Shown piece by piece: positions 6,965 through 14,989 of a stretch of DNA of 37,688 nucleotides. The translations under genes were made by a program, and so were the position numbers. The stretch's first letter is position 1. Each line of letters opens with the position of its first letter. This DNA comes from Actinomycetes bacterium (lineage in GTDB: Bacteria; Actinomycetota; Acidimicrobiia; Acidimicrobiales; GCA-2861595), in the NCBI GenBank assembly GCA_023264975.1, contig JAHFUS010000041.1, positions 1 to 37,688 on the forward strand, given 5' to 3'. The notes under the pieces are model-generated. The model did no database searches, was not told the DNA's origin, and saw only the letters and a list, made by a program, of their open reading frames with translations.

Positions 6965-8020
6965 TCAGGCTCCGAGGCGGTCGGTCAGAACTGGATCTGC
7001 GGCGGGGGCCAGCAGCGATGTGCGGCCGTCCTCCCAGCAGGACACGAGGTGGCGGGCGAGCCGGGCTTCAACGTGCATGAGGGCGGCGGCGCCGAAGAGC
7101 ACGTCGCCGGCCAGGTCGGGCTCGTCGCCCACGAAGCCGGCGGCCAGGTCGTTGGCGGCGATGATCTCGTGCTCGGCGTCGGCGGCCACGTGGACGTCGT
7201 AGAACTCGGCGGCCAGGTCGTCTCCGGCCAGCCGGCGCACGGCCGCCGCGTAGCGGCCCATGGGCACGACCGACGTCATCTCGAACACGGCCAGGTGCCC
7301 CACCAGGGCGCCCCGCAGGCGCCGGTGGAGGCCGAACAGCGAGACCAGGTTGTCGGTGGCGAGGGTGACGCCTGGCACCACGTCGATGTAGGTCCCGGGC
7401 GTGGGGTCGAGGTCGAGGCGGCTCATGGTGACGGCGAACAGCTCGGCGTGCGTGCGGCCAGGCTGCCCGGCGCCGTACTCGTCGGCCTGGATGGTCACCA
7501 TGGCCGACTTGGCCGTGCCCCGCAGCCGGGGGATGGCGAACGTGTGGGCGTCTGCTTCCTTGCGCTGGTAGATCGACCGGTGCACGAGCATCTCGCGCAG
7601 CTGGACGAGGGACCCGCCCTCCTCGAGGTGGCGGGACGGTGACGGTCCGCCGCCGCCTGCGATCAACTCCCGAAGGGCGGCGGGCACGTCGGTCGCGGCC
7701 GGCACCTGCGCCGGGTGGTGCTCGGCCCGCAGGGCGGACAGGAACCGCTCCTCGAGGTGTCGCCGCAACCGGAGGAGCGCCGGCTCCCATTCCCAGCGGT
7801 CGTCGACACCCTCGTAGCCGTCGTGGAAGAGCTCGTAGCAGCAGTGCAGGGCAAGGTGGGTGTCCTCCCCGACCAGCGGATCATCAGTCAGGACGACAGC
7901 GCACAGGAGTGGCCAGTGGGCGTTGGTGCGCAGCGCCGTGATCACGGCGCTGCTGACGGGCCCACGAGGCTCGGGAAGCTGGTTAGGCACGGGCAGGCGT
8001 GTACCCCGTGCCGGGCTCAT
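6965..8020 (-). CDS. Iron-containing redox enzyme family protein (haem-oxygenase-like fold)
   Basis: This is a roughly 351-residue, mostly helical soluble protein. Features such as LREMLVHRSIYQRKEADAHTFAIPRLRGTAKSAMVTIQADEYG, FEMTSVVPMGRYAAAVRRL, EFYDVHVAADAEHEIIAANDLA and an Asp/His/Glu-rich C-terminal helix match the haem-oxygenase-like (Haem_oxygenas_2) proteins of actinobacteria. That fold includes haem oxygenases and di-iron oxidases; the His/Glu residues here could hold a non-haem iron pair, but the reaction is unknown. The frame extends upstream to 8083, but those residues are not protein-like, so ATG at 8020 is preferred. It is convergent with polA and divergent from rpsA, and probably a single-gene transcript. 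Confidence 0.75.
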   Translation of the reverse strand: MSPARGTRLPVPNQLPEPRGPVSSAVITALRTNAHWPLLCAVVLTDDPLVGEDTHLALHCCYELFHDGYEGVDDRWEWEPALLRLRRHLEERFLSALRAEHHPAQVPAATDVPAALRELIAGGGGPSPSRHLEEGGSLVQLREMLVHRSIYQRKEADAHTFAIPRLRGTAKSAMVTIQADEYGAGQPGRTHAELFAVTMSRLDLDPTPGTYIDVVPGVTLATDNLVSLFGLHRRLRGALVGHLAVFEMTSVVPMGRYAAAVRRLAGDDLAAEFYDVHVAADAEHEIIAANDLAAGFVGDEPDLAGDVLFGAAALMHVEARLARHLVSCWEDGRTSLLAPAADPVLTDRLGA

Positions 8021-8136
8021 CCACACCGGGGGCCGCCCGTCCCGTCCTGGCCGGCGACAAATTACAACCACACAAACCGGCAATGTGTGCTCAGAGGGAC
8101 GTCGCGCCGGCCGGACGCCGAGCGGTGGCCCGGTAG

Positions 8137-8142
8137 TACCCT
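8137..8142 (+). promoter_or_regulatory. Possible rpsA -10 box TACCCT
   Basis: A TAnnnT hexamer lies about 70 nt before the rpsA start, which would give a leader of some 60 nt. No clear -35 element was found, so this is tentative. Confidence 0.25.
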
Positions 8143-8211
8143 TGTCGGAACCGTCCCCGGCGAGACACGCAGCGGGCGGAGGTGTCCGGAAAGAGAGAGC
8201 GACCGACCGTC

Positions 8212-9774
8212 ATGTCAGACCAGTCATCCCCAGCGCAGCAGACCGCCCCCGCCGCACCCTCGCAGGGTTCCCAGATGGGCACATTCGACGAACTCGGCGA
8301 GTACACGCCAAAGCAGATCACCCACGACGACCTGGGCGAGATGTCCTTCGAGGACGCCATCGCCGGCACCATCGTGCTGTTCGAGGACGGCGACATCGTC
8401 AAGGGCACCGTCGTCAAGGTCGAGAAGGACGAGGTCCTCCTCGACATCGGCTTCAAGTCCGAGGGCGTGATCCCCGCACGCGAGCTGTCCATCCGCCACG
8501 ACGTCGACCCGAGCGAGATCGTGTCGCTGGGTGAGGAGATCGAGGCCCTGGTCCTCCAGAAGGAGGACAAGGAGGGCCGGCTGGTCCTGTCCAAGAAGCG
8601 GGCCCAGTACGAGCGGGCGTGGGGCACCATCGAGCAGATCAAGGAGTCCGGCGGTGTCGTGTCCGGCCCGGTCATCGAGGTGGTCAAGGGCGGCCTCATC
8701 CTCGACATCGGCCTGCGCGGCTTCCTGCCCGCATCCCTGGTGGAGCTGCGCCGGGTGCGCGACCTCCAGCCCTACGTGGGCAAGAGCCTCGAAGCCAAGA
8801 TCATCGAGCTCGACAAGAACCGCAACAACGTGGTGCTGTCCCGCCGGGCGTGGCTGGAGGAGACGCAGAAGGAGCAGCGCGAGGAGTTCCTCGAGAACCT
8901 CAAGCCCGGCGAGTCCCGCAAGGGCATCGTGTCGTCGGTCGTGAACTTCGGCGCCTTCGTGGACCTGGGCGGGATGGACGGCCTGGTGCACGTGTCCGAG
9001 CTGTCGTGGAAGCACGTCGACCACCCGTCGTCGGTGGTGGCGGTGGGCGACGAGATCATGGTGCAGGTGCTGGATGTCGACCTCGACAAGGAGCGCATCA
9101 GCCTCTCCCTCAAGGCCACCCAGCAGGACCCGTGGCAGGAGTTCGCCAATGCCCACCGGGTGGGTGAGCTCGTCTACGGCCGGGTCACCAAGCTGGTGCC
9201 CTTCGGCTCCTTCGTGCAGGTGGGCGAAGGCATCGAGGGCCTGGTGCACATCTCGGAGATGGCGGCCCACCACGTCGACCTGCCCGAGCAGGTGGTCACC
9301 CCCGGCGAGGAGCTGTGGGTGAAGATCATCGACATCGACCTCCAGCGCCGGCGTATCAGCCTGTCGATCAAGCAGGCGGCCGAGGGCGGCGAGGTGGCGG
9401 CCGAGTACCGCGAGCACTTCGGTGAACACGCCTACGACGAGCAGGGCAACTACATCGGCGCCACCGTGTTCGAGCCGGAGACCGAGGCGCAGGCGGCGTG
9501 GGCGGACTACGCGGCCGAGCTCGCCCCCGGTGGGGACGACGCCGGTGGGGACGACGACGCGGCGGCGGACGACGCCGGTGGCAGCGGGTTCGGCGGCGCC
9601 GAGCGCGCCGACGAGGCGGCGTCGACCGGGGAGGTTTCTGCCGCACCGGCCGAGCCTTCAGCCGCACCGGCTGAGGCGGCACCGGCCGAGGCTGCAGCGG
9701 CCCCGGCCGCCGACACCGCTCCTGCGGTCGGGGCCGAGGCCCCGCCGGCCGACGAGGTTCCGAGCGGGTCGTAG
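8212..9774 (+). CDS. rpsA: 30S ribosomal protein S1
   Basis: The protein has four S1/OB-fold RNA-binding repeats at about residues 55-120, 145-215, 230-300 and 315-390 (for example IVSSVVNFGAFVDLGGMDGLVHVSEL and VTKLVPFGSFVQVGEGIEG). This matches the four-domain actinobacterial S1, which helps the 30S subunit bind structured mRNA. Repeats 3 and 4 are the most canonical. After residue 430 comes a tail of about 90 residues made mostly of Ala, Pro, Asp, Glu and Gly, probably disordered, acidic and lineage-specific. A GTG ten codons upstream (8182) is possible, but the ATG at 8212 gives the usual S1 N-terminus. coaE begins 2 nt after the stop. Confidence 0.95.
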   Translation: MSDQSSPAQQTAPAAPSQGSQMGTFDELGEYTPKQITHDDLGEMSFEDAIAGTIVLFEDGDIVKGTVVKVEKDEVLLDIGFKSEGVIPARELSIRHDVDPSEIVSLGEEIEALVLQKEDKEGRLVLSKKRAQYERAWGTIEQIKESGGVVSGPVIEVVKGGLILDIGLRGFLPASLVELRRVRDLQPYVGKSLEAKIIELDKNRNNVVLSRRAWLEETQKEQREEFLENLKPGESRKGIVSSVVNFGAFVDLGGMDGLVHVSELSWKHVDHPSSVVAVGDEIMVQVLDVDLDKERISLSLKATQQDPWQEFANAHRVGELVYGRVTKLVPFGSFVQVGEGIEGLVHISEMAAHHVDLPEQVVTPGEELWVKIIDIDLQRRRISLSIKQAAEGGEVAAEYREHFGEHAYDEQGNYIGATVFEPETEAQAAWADYAAELAPGGDDAGGDDDAAADDAGGSGFGGAERADEAASTGEVSAAPAEPSAAPAEAAPAEAAAAPAADTAPAVGAEAPPADEVPSGS

Positions 9775-9776
9775 CG

Positions 9777-10376
9777 GTGCTCGTCGTCGGGCTCACCGGC
9801 GGCATCGGTTCCGGGAAGTCGACGGTCGCCGCCTCGCTGGCTGCACGCGGGGCGGTGATCGTCGATGCCGACCAGCTGGCACGGGACTCGATGGCGCCGG
9901 GCGGCGGGGCCTACGAGGCGGTGCTGGCCTGGTTCGGGACCGAGCTGGCCGGGCCCGACGGCGCCATCGACCGGAGCCGCCTGGCCGAGGTGGTGTTCGC
10001 CGATCCGGCCGCCCGGGCCGACCTGGAGGCAATCGTGCACCCGTGCGTCCGGGCCGGGGTCGCCGCGCGGGTGGCGGCCGAGGCCGGCACGGACAACGTC
10101 GTGGTGGTCGACGTCCCGCTGTTGGCCGAGTCGCCGGCCGCCCGCGACGGCCTCGATTCGGTCGTCGTGGTGGATTGCCCCGAGGACGTGGCGGTCGCAC
10201 GGCTGGTGGCCGACCGGGGCATGACCGAGGCGGAGGCACGGGCCCGGGTGGCGGTCCAGGCGACGAGGGAGGAGCGCCGGGCCATCGCCGACTTCGTCCT
10301 CGAGAACGGGAGCGGGCGGGACCAGCTGGACCGGGAGATCGAGCGCCTATGGCAATGGATCGAGGCGCGGCGGTAG
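9777..10376 (+). CDS. coaE: Dephospho-CoA kinase
   Basis: This enzyme phosphorylates the 3'-OH of dephospho-CoA with ATP, the last step of coenzyme A synthesis, in the cytoplasm. The 199-residue protein has the P-loop GLTGGIGSGKST (residues 5-16), the substrate-binding VDADQLARD (about 30-38), VVVDVPLLAES (about 110-120) and the lid region RDxxx/ATREERR near 165. The GTG start is 2 nt after the rpsA stop, so the two are translationally linked. In many actinobacteria this is the short single-domain form, as here. Conserved synteny with uvrB is broken after this gene. Confidence 0.96.
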   Translation: MLVVGLTGGIGSGKSTVAASLAARGAVIVDADQLARDSMAPGGGAYEAVLAWFGTELAGPDGAIDRSRLAEVVFADPAARADLEAIVHPCVRAGVAARVAAEAGTDNVVVVDVPLLAESPAARDGLDSVVVVDCPEDVAVARLVADRGMTEAEARARVAVQATREERRAIADFVLENGSGRDQLDREIERLWQWIEARR

Positions 10377-10398
10377 GCCGGGTCCGGAAGGCGGCAGG

Positions 10399-10578
10399 CC
10401 GCCCCGCCCTCACGCCCACCGCCACGTCGACGGGACGGACCTCGACCCCGCTCACGGCGCACGGCAGCGAAGACGGCGGCTCCCGCCGGCGCATCTCCGC
10501 CACGAGCGCCCGCACCCGGTCACGACGCTCGCCGGGGCCGTGTGCGATCGCCGACAGCGCCTCGCTGTCGAGCAGCTG
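10399..10578 (-). pseudogene. Decayed PIN-domain (VapC-like) gene remnant
   Basis: Read on the minus strand from 10578, the frame gives LLDSEALSAIAHGPGERRD followed by RVRALVAEMRRRE, a clear match in style to the N-terminal half of VapC-like PIN ribonucleases (first catalytic Asp in LLDSEAL). About ten unrelated residues later it resumes as GVEVRPVDVAVGVRAG, which resembles the later strand and helix of the same fold. The central part, with the second acidic residue, is missing, there is no start codon at the right place, and the C-terminal half has gone, so the gene is dead. No antitoxin is recognisable upstream. The remainder of the gap (10579-10735) shows nothing I can assign. The match is by eye; a profile search would settle it. 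Confidence 0.5.
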
Positions 10579-10735
10579 ACGATGTCGGGGTTCGGCGCGC
10601 CGACGGTATGGGAGCGGAGCGTCGACCTGTCGCGCCGGCGTGGATGCGAGTGTCGTATCCGGATGGCGCGCGCTCGCCCCAGCGCCCGGTCGTGGCGGGC
10701 AGGGACGGGCCCGCTACACGACGGGTTCGCCGTCC

Positions 10736-12049
10736 TCAGCTCCAGGTGATCCACTTGGTGTCGAGGCGCTCGCCGTGCGGCGGCTCCCACGACGGCGCCG
10801 GCAGGCCCATGGCGGCGGCCGCCTCGTGCGGAGGCGCGGCGGGCGACTCGGGGCTCGGCCCCCGGATCAACCGCCCCGACTGGTCGGTGAAGCGCAGCCC
10901 GTCGGGTTTGGTGGGGTCGCCGGCGATGCCCAGCCTGCCGGCGTGGTGCAGGCGGTGGTGGGCGGGGCACAGGCAGCACAGGTTGGCCGGCACCGTGGTG
11001 CCGCCGTCCTCGTCATGGACGATGTGGTGCACGTGCAGCCGGCGCCTGCGCCCACAGCCGGGCACCACGCAGCCGCCGTCACGGTGCTCGATGAGCCTGC
11101 GCAGGCGGTCGTCGACGGTGCGCATGCGGGCGAACACGTGGATGGGCGTGCCCTTGCGCTCCACCACCACCCGCCCGGTGGCGTCGCAGGTGAGGTAGTC
11201 GCGCACCGACGCCGGCAGCCGGGGACCGAGATGGAGCTGTGCCCGTTCGAAGTCGTCGCCGTCGACGTGGACGACGACCTGGTAGCGGTCGGCCGGCGTG
11301 CGCCCGCCGCCCTCGATGTTCGACAGGGCGGCCTCGGCCATGTGCAACAAGGCGTCGGACCAGCCCAGCCTGGGAGCCAGCGGCCCGTGGCCCCGCTCGG
11401 GGCCGGACTGCGACGGCTCGTCGTGCACCAGCGCAGTCAGTGATGCCTCGATGGCTCGTTGCACCAGGGCCCCCTCGTCGGGTGGCAGCAGCATCCGGGC
11501 CCACCACCGCCCGTCCTCGTGGTTGCCGAAGGCCACCTCACGCCGCCCCGGCGTGTCGCCGCCCGCCGAGGTGGCGTCGCCCTCCTCGGCGGTCCCCGGC
11601 TCAGGTTCGGGGTCGGGCGCCGGTGCCGGCGGCACCACGCTCGGCAGGACCCGGCGCAGCTGGTTGACGGTGCAGCGCCGGGCCAGCTCGGTGACCTCGG
11701 TGTCGTGGGCGGCGTCGACGTGGTCGCAGATGAGGCCAACCTGGTCCTCGCTCAGCGCTCCCTCGCCAAAGGCGGTGGCGGCCGCCGGCAGCTCGTCGAG
11801 CGCCCGGGCGGTGGCGACCAGGCGCCGGGCCCGGGTGGTGGTCACCCCGCAGCGCAGGGCCACCCACTGCTCGGGCGTGACGATGCCGTCTCCCTGCCAG
11901 TCGTCGCCCGCCAACGCCTCGGCGATGGAGGCCACCAGCTCGGCGGTGGCCACGTTGAGCAGGCCCATGGCCGCCGACAGGCGCGCCTCGGGACCGTCGG
12001 CGACAACGTGCAGGTCCCCGTCCGGCGATTGAAGCAGAGCCAAACCCAT
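10736..12049 (-). CDS. DUF222 / HNH endonuclease family protein (13E12-repeat type)
   Basis: This 437-residue protein has an N-terminal helical DUF222 region (about 1-290), a Pro/Glu-rich insert near 140-165, and a C-terminal HNH nuclease module: CVVPGCGRRRRLHVHHI, then PANLCCLCPAHHRLHHAG with the two Cys pairs and the His residues of a zinc-bound HNH. These proteins are abundant and often multicopy in actinobacteria, including the 13E12 REP family of Mycobacterium tuberculosis. Their cellular role is uncertain; DNA cleavage is expected from the HNH fold. The frame is open well upstream, but ATG 12049 is preferred because TACAAT lies 6 nt upstream and a LexA-type SOS box abuts it. The gene is divergent from vapBC. 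Confidence 0.9.
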   Translation of the reverse strand: MGLALLQSPDGDLHVVADGPEARLSAAMGLLNVATAELVASIAEALAGDDWQGDGIVTPEQWVALRCGVTTTRARRLVATARALDELPAAATAFGEGALSEDQVGLICDHVDAAHDTEVTELARRCTVNQLRRVLPSVVPPAPAPDPEPEPGTAEEGDATSAGGDTPGRREVAFGNHEDGRWWARMLLPPDEGALVQRAIEASLTALVHDEPSQSGPERGHGPLAPRLGWSDALLHMAEAALSNIEGGGRTPADRYQVVVHVDGDDFERAQLHLGPRLPASVRDYLTCDATGRVVVERKGTPIHVFARMRTVDDRLRRLIEHRDGGCVVPGCGRRRRLHVHHIVHDEDGGTTVPANLCCLCPAHHRLHHAGRLGIAGDPTKPDGLRFTDQSGRLIRGPSPESPAAPPHEAAAAMGLPAPSWEPPHGERLDTKWITWS

Positions 12050-12055
12050 AAGGAC

Positions 12056-12061
12056 ATTGTA
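12056..12061 (-). promoter_or_regulatory. -10 hexamer TACAAT, HNH gene (leaderless)
   Basis: On the minus strand TACAAT, close to the ideal actinobacterial -10, is followed by 6 nt and the ATG at 12049. It touches the SOS box, so LexA bound there would cover the core promoter. Confidence 0.6.
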
Positions 12062-12076
12062 TCGAACATACGTTCG
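12062..12076. promoter_or_regulatory. LexA-type SOS box TCGAAC-ATAC-GTTCG
   Basis: TCGAACATACGTTCG matches the actinobacterial/Gram-positive SOS box TCGAAC-N4-GTTCG(A) in both half-sites. It is 13 nt upstream of the HNH gene start and directly next to its -10 box. It predicts induction of the endonuclease gene by DNA damage. The vapB promoter is about 50 bp beyond, so it may also be influenced. Confidence 0.75.
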
Positions 12077-12127
12077 CTTCGTCAACCCTAGACCCGAAAC
12101 CGTGGCGGCGGCCGCCAGAAGTAGTCG

Positions 12128-12151
12128 TACACATTGTCGAGCTATTGTGTA
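12128..12151 (+). promoter_or_regulatory. vapB -10 box inside an inverted repeat (putative autoregulatory operator)
   Basis: TACACA (12128-12133) and TGTGTA (12146-12151) form a 6-bp inverted repeat separated by 12 bp. The -10 hexamer TATTGT (12143-12148) overlaps the right arm and lies 6 nt before the vapB ATG. VapBC complexes generally repress their own promoter through such palindromes, so this is the likely operator. Confidence 0.5.
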
Positions 12152-12154
12152 TGC

Positions 12155-12379
12155 ATGAAACGGACGACGATCGAGATCGACGAGCAACTCCTGGCCAGGG
12201 CCAAACGTGCTCTCGGTGCGAAAACCACGCGTGCCACCGTCGAGGCAGCCTTGCGCTGCGTCGCCGAGGCCGCTGAAGGCGCGCAGGGCCTTCGGGCCGG
12301 CGCCCAGCAGGACTTCCTCGCCCGCCTCGGCACCCGGGTGGACCTGCACGTCCTGGCGGGGGACTCGATGTGGCGATAG
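12155..12379 (+). CDS. vapB: VapB-type antitoxin, ribbon-helix-helix
   Basis: A 74-residue protein beginning MKRTTIEIDEQLLARAKRALG, the strand and first helix of a ribbon-helix-helix DNA-binding domain of the VapB (MetJ/Arc-like) class. The C-terminal half would wrap around and inhibit the toxin. It overlaps the downstream PIN gene by 10 nt, the usual antitoxin-first arrangement. ATG 12155 was chosen because the protein motif starts there and a TATTGT -10 box is 6 nt upstream, implying a leaderless message; a frame extension to 12134 is not protein-like. Confidence 0.88.
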   Translation: MKRTTIEIDEQLLARAKRALGAKTTRATVEAALRCVAEAAEGAQGLRAGAQQDFLARLGTRVDLHVLAGDSMWR

Positions 12380-12783
12380 CGGGCTGGGTGCTGGACAAGA
12401 GCGCGGCGGGGCGGGCCGGCGATGCCCGGGTCGCGGCCGACCTCGCCGAGCTCGCGGGGTCGCTGTTCGTGTGCCCCGTCGGGGAGCTCGAACAGCTCTA
12501 CTCGGCCAGGTCGGCAGCCGACTACGACGCCCTGCAGGCCGAGCTCCGCGCCGCCTTCCCGGTGGCGCCGGCGCCGCCCGATGTCCTGGAACGTGCGCTC
12601 GCGCTGCAGCGGGACCTCGCCCATCACCACGGCATGTGGCACCGCACGCCGATCCCGGACCTGCTGATCGCGGAGACGGCACTGCACAACGGGCTCGGCG
12701 TCGCTCACGTCGATGCCGACTTCGACCGCATCGCCGAAGTCAGGCCGCTCACCGTCCGCCGGCTCGGGCGCCCGGGTCGGTAG
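12370..12783 (+). CDS. vapC: VapC-type PIN-domain toxin ribonuclease
   Basis: A 137-residue PIN-domain protein predicted to cut RNA (tRNA or rRNA in characterised VapCs) when freed from its antitoxin. Acidic residues at the expected places are D9 (WVLDKSA), E39 (VGELEQL), D97 (IPDLLIAETA) and D115/D117 (HVDADFDRIA), so the Mg-binding site appears complete. Start GTG 12370 overlaps the end of vapB by 10 nt, giving translational coupling. Nothing links it in sequence to the decayed PIN remnant near 10500 beyond the fold. Confidence 0.9.
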   Translation: MAIAGWVLDKSAAGRAGDARVAADLAELAGSLFVCPVGELEQLYSARSAADYDALQAELRAAFPVAPAPPDVLERALALQRDLAHHHGMWHRTPIPDLLIAETALHNGLGVAHVDADFDRIAEVRPLTVRRLGRPGR

Positions 12784-13078
12784 GCAGGCGGCGGCTGGCC
12801 GCAAAGGACGGCGACGACTCGTCGACCGCCCTCGTTCACGTGGCGGCCGGGCGTCCCTGGCGGACCCACCGGTCCAGGAGGGTCGACCACGCGGTACCCG
12901 GAGTGACGGCGTGCGTCCCGCACGATCTCGAGGGCCAAGAGAAGACGGATGCGACCCGCCACGGCCTCGAGGATCCCGTCCGGGACTGATCCCAACGGGC
13001 CGCCCGAGAGACGCTCCACGTCCCAGGCGCCCTCTCGTCGGCCTCCTCAGCTGCTGCAGCCAGGGGGGGCCGGCGGGC
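12784..13078. other. Intergenic stretch, no convincing gene
   Basis: This 295-nt gap separates the convergent vapC and TadG-like genes. A minus-strand frame beginning at 13019 and overlapping the vapC 3' end could encode a 104-residue peptide (start MERLSGGPLGSVPDGILEAV), but it has no ribosome site, no recognised family and a low-complexity middle. No terminator-grade hairpin was found. Confidence 0.4.
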
Positions 13079-14989
13079 CTAACGGATGAGGCTCACCCTG
13101 GCGGTCGGGATGGGGACCTGATCCGCCGGATTGGGCACCATCCTCAAGGTGGCCCCTCCGGTCACCTCCAGCTTGCGGACGAGGAACTGGGCGTCGACGT
13201 CGATCAACTGACCAGCGTTGCCGGACATCTTGAAGGCGTTCGCGTTCGGCAGGAAGAAGATTCCACCGAGTTTCATGCCGCCGCCTCCGTTAAGGGGATT
13301 TTCATCCGAGGACTCCGTCCACAGCGCGAGGTCCTCGAACTTGTGGATAGCAAGATCGGCGAGCGTGGGAAGGACGTCCAACTCGTTCGGCGCCGTCCAA
13401 TCCACAACGCTGCCGGCGCCCACATCGAGCTGCCCGATCGAGGCATTGGGTCCTGGTTCAGGTGGGAGCGCCGGCGGCAACGTGACCCCGGCCGGCAGGG
13501 TGCTCGCCGCGGTGGGGTTGGCGGCCCCTCGGAGGTAGACGTGCGTCTGGCACAACTGCATCCGTGTGCCGGACGACACGAAGCTTCCCTCCTTGACGAA
13601 CAGCGTTCCGATGTCCCCACGTGCCGCCGAGAATCGAGCAGCGCACGTCGAGAAGCCACCGTTGTTGACGATGAAGGGTGCCGACAGGTCCACACCCTTC
13701 TTGTTGCCGTCGCTCCTGCCGCGGATCCACACCTTCCTGGCATCCCTGATGGTGAAACCGGTCCCGTTGACAGTGAGGGGCCCGGCGATGACAACCTCGG
13801 CCGCGGCCGAGTCGATCGTCAAGTTCTTCACCGTCAGGCCCGAAGGACAGTTGAACCACAGCCTGGTGCCCATGGCTGTCGTGATCGGCGTCGGGGTGTC
13901 GATGGTGCAGCCCAGGTTCAGCCCGGGCGCTGGACCTGTGGCGTCGACGAAACCCACCGGGCGGGTCGTCATGTCGACGACAGGGGTGGCAGTATTCTCC
14001 AGTTGGCGCACGTTCTCGAGGAAGCGCTCGTCGACTGGAGTCCGGCCGATCTGTCGGAAGCCGACAGGGTCCGGTTCGCCGATCTCAGCCGGCCACGGCG
14101 TATGGGCGTTGGTGGCACCGAGCAGCTTTCCGTAGATCCCGATCCGGGCCTCCTTGACGATGACACCGGCTCCGTTCCTGGCGTGCTCCGCAAAGATCGA
14201 AGGTCCCAAGTTCCCCGAACCCCCCTCCAGGATCTTGGTGTTGCCGCTACAGGCGCCGTCGCCGGCGCTGTCGGCCTGGATGTTGCCCGGGGTGACCCCA
14301 GGGACCGAGGCGACCACGATGCGACTGTTCGTTCCCTGGACGCGCGCCGCCCGGCAGTCGTGCCGCTCGAGGAGGACGAGGGAAGCCGGTTCGTCCTGAG
14401 GCCCTCCCGGGCCGAAACGGGCCACGCTGTGCACCGTGGTCGTGTTCTGGTTGTTCCCCACGACCTTGGCGAAGAGCGAGCGCCGGGTGTAGCGGACCTG
14501 TACGCCGACCCGCTCGCACGGCTTTCCGTCGATGCTACCGGGCGCGGTATCGACCGGTTGGGCGATATCACCGCCCACTGCGTCGGCGCCCACGACAATG
14601 GGGTCGGTATCGAGTACCGGATGCGAGATGGTGACCGTGTAACCACCCGCCGTTCCTGTCACCGACTTCGGGATACTGGGGGAGCAGGCGGGCGGCGGGG
14701 AGCCCAGATAGGGACCGCACGGCGACGGAGAGGTCGGGCTGAGACCGAGGTTGAGCATGGCGTAGTTCCACGCACTCAAACATGCCTCGCCGGCGCCCCT
14801 TATCAGGTCGTTCGCGCCGGCCGTGGCTGCAGCGTCGGCGGCGGCGCGCTGCTGGCGGCGGTCGGCGCGCAGGGCTCCGAGGTCGATCACGATGGCCACC
14901 ATGGTGAGGATGGCGACCAGGAGGAGCGCCCAGAGGACAAGGAACGCTCCGTCCTCGCCGCGGCACCTGCGACTGGATAGATGTATCAC
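13079..14989 (-). CDS. tadG: TadG-like Flp pilus-assembly protein with large ectodomain
   Basis: A 636-residue protein with an N-terminal membrane anchor (about 14-40) in the typical TadE/TadG-like context: EDGAFLVLWALLLVAIL, then DLGALRADRRQQRAAADAAATAGA. The remaining 590 residues are predicted to be outside the membrane, with several cysteines and beta-rich stretches (LTVKNLTIDSAAAEVVIAG, FTIRDARKVWIRGRS) reminiscent of a beta-helix. TadG proteins are minor components needed for Flp pilus function or anchoring. The GTG start overlaps the stop of the upstream tadE-like gene by 4 nt (GTGA), so they form one minus-strand operon. The ectodomain is not assigned to a known family, and its role in adhesion is inferred. 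Confidence 0.75.
   Translation of the reverse strand: MIHLSSRRCRGEDGAFLVLWALLLVAILTMVAIVIDLGALRADRRQQRAAADAAATAGANDLIRGAGEACLSAWNYAMLNLGLSPTSPSPCGPYLGSPPPACSPSIPKSVTGTAGGYTVTISHPVLDTDPIVVGADAVGGDIAQPVDTAPGSIDGKPCERVGVQVRYTRRSLFAKVVGNNQNTTTVHSVARFGPGGPQDEPASLVLLERHDCRAARVQGTNSRIVVASVPGVTPGNIQADSAGDGACSGNTKILEGGSGNLGPSIFAEHARNGAGVIVKEARIGIYGKLLGATNAHTPWPAEIGEPDPVGFRQIGRTPVDERFLENVRQLENTATPVVDMTTRPVGFVDATGPAPGLNLGCTIDTPTPITTAMGTRLWFNCPSGLTVKNLTIDSAAAEVVIAGPLTVNGTGFTIRDARKVWIRGRSDGNKKGVDLSAPFIVNNGGFSTCAARFSAARGDIGTLFVKEGSFVSSGTRMQLCQTHVYLRGAANPTAASTLPAGVTLPPALPPEPGPNASIGQLDVGAGSVVDWTAPNELDVLPTLADLAIHKFEDLALWTESSDENPLNGGGGMKLGGIFFLPNANAFKMSGNAGQLIDVDAQFLVRKLEVTGGATLRMVPNPADQVPIPTARVSLIR

Noticed and set aside
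5005-7080. Plus-strand frame of 690 codons inside polA
   Set aside because: Composition is Arg/Pro/Gly repeats and polA accounts for the region fully.
10736-12049. HNH gene considered as a homing endonuclease or part of a mobile intron
   Set aside because: It has the DUF222 layout of a stand-alone family, its own promoter and no intron or intein borders.
12705-13019. Minus-strand frame of 104 codons overlapping the vapC end
   Set aside because: The N-terminal 45 residues look plausible, but there is no ribosome site, no family match and the middle is low-complexity; kept only as a note in the intergenic entry.
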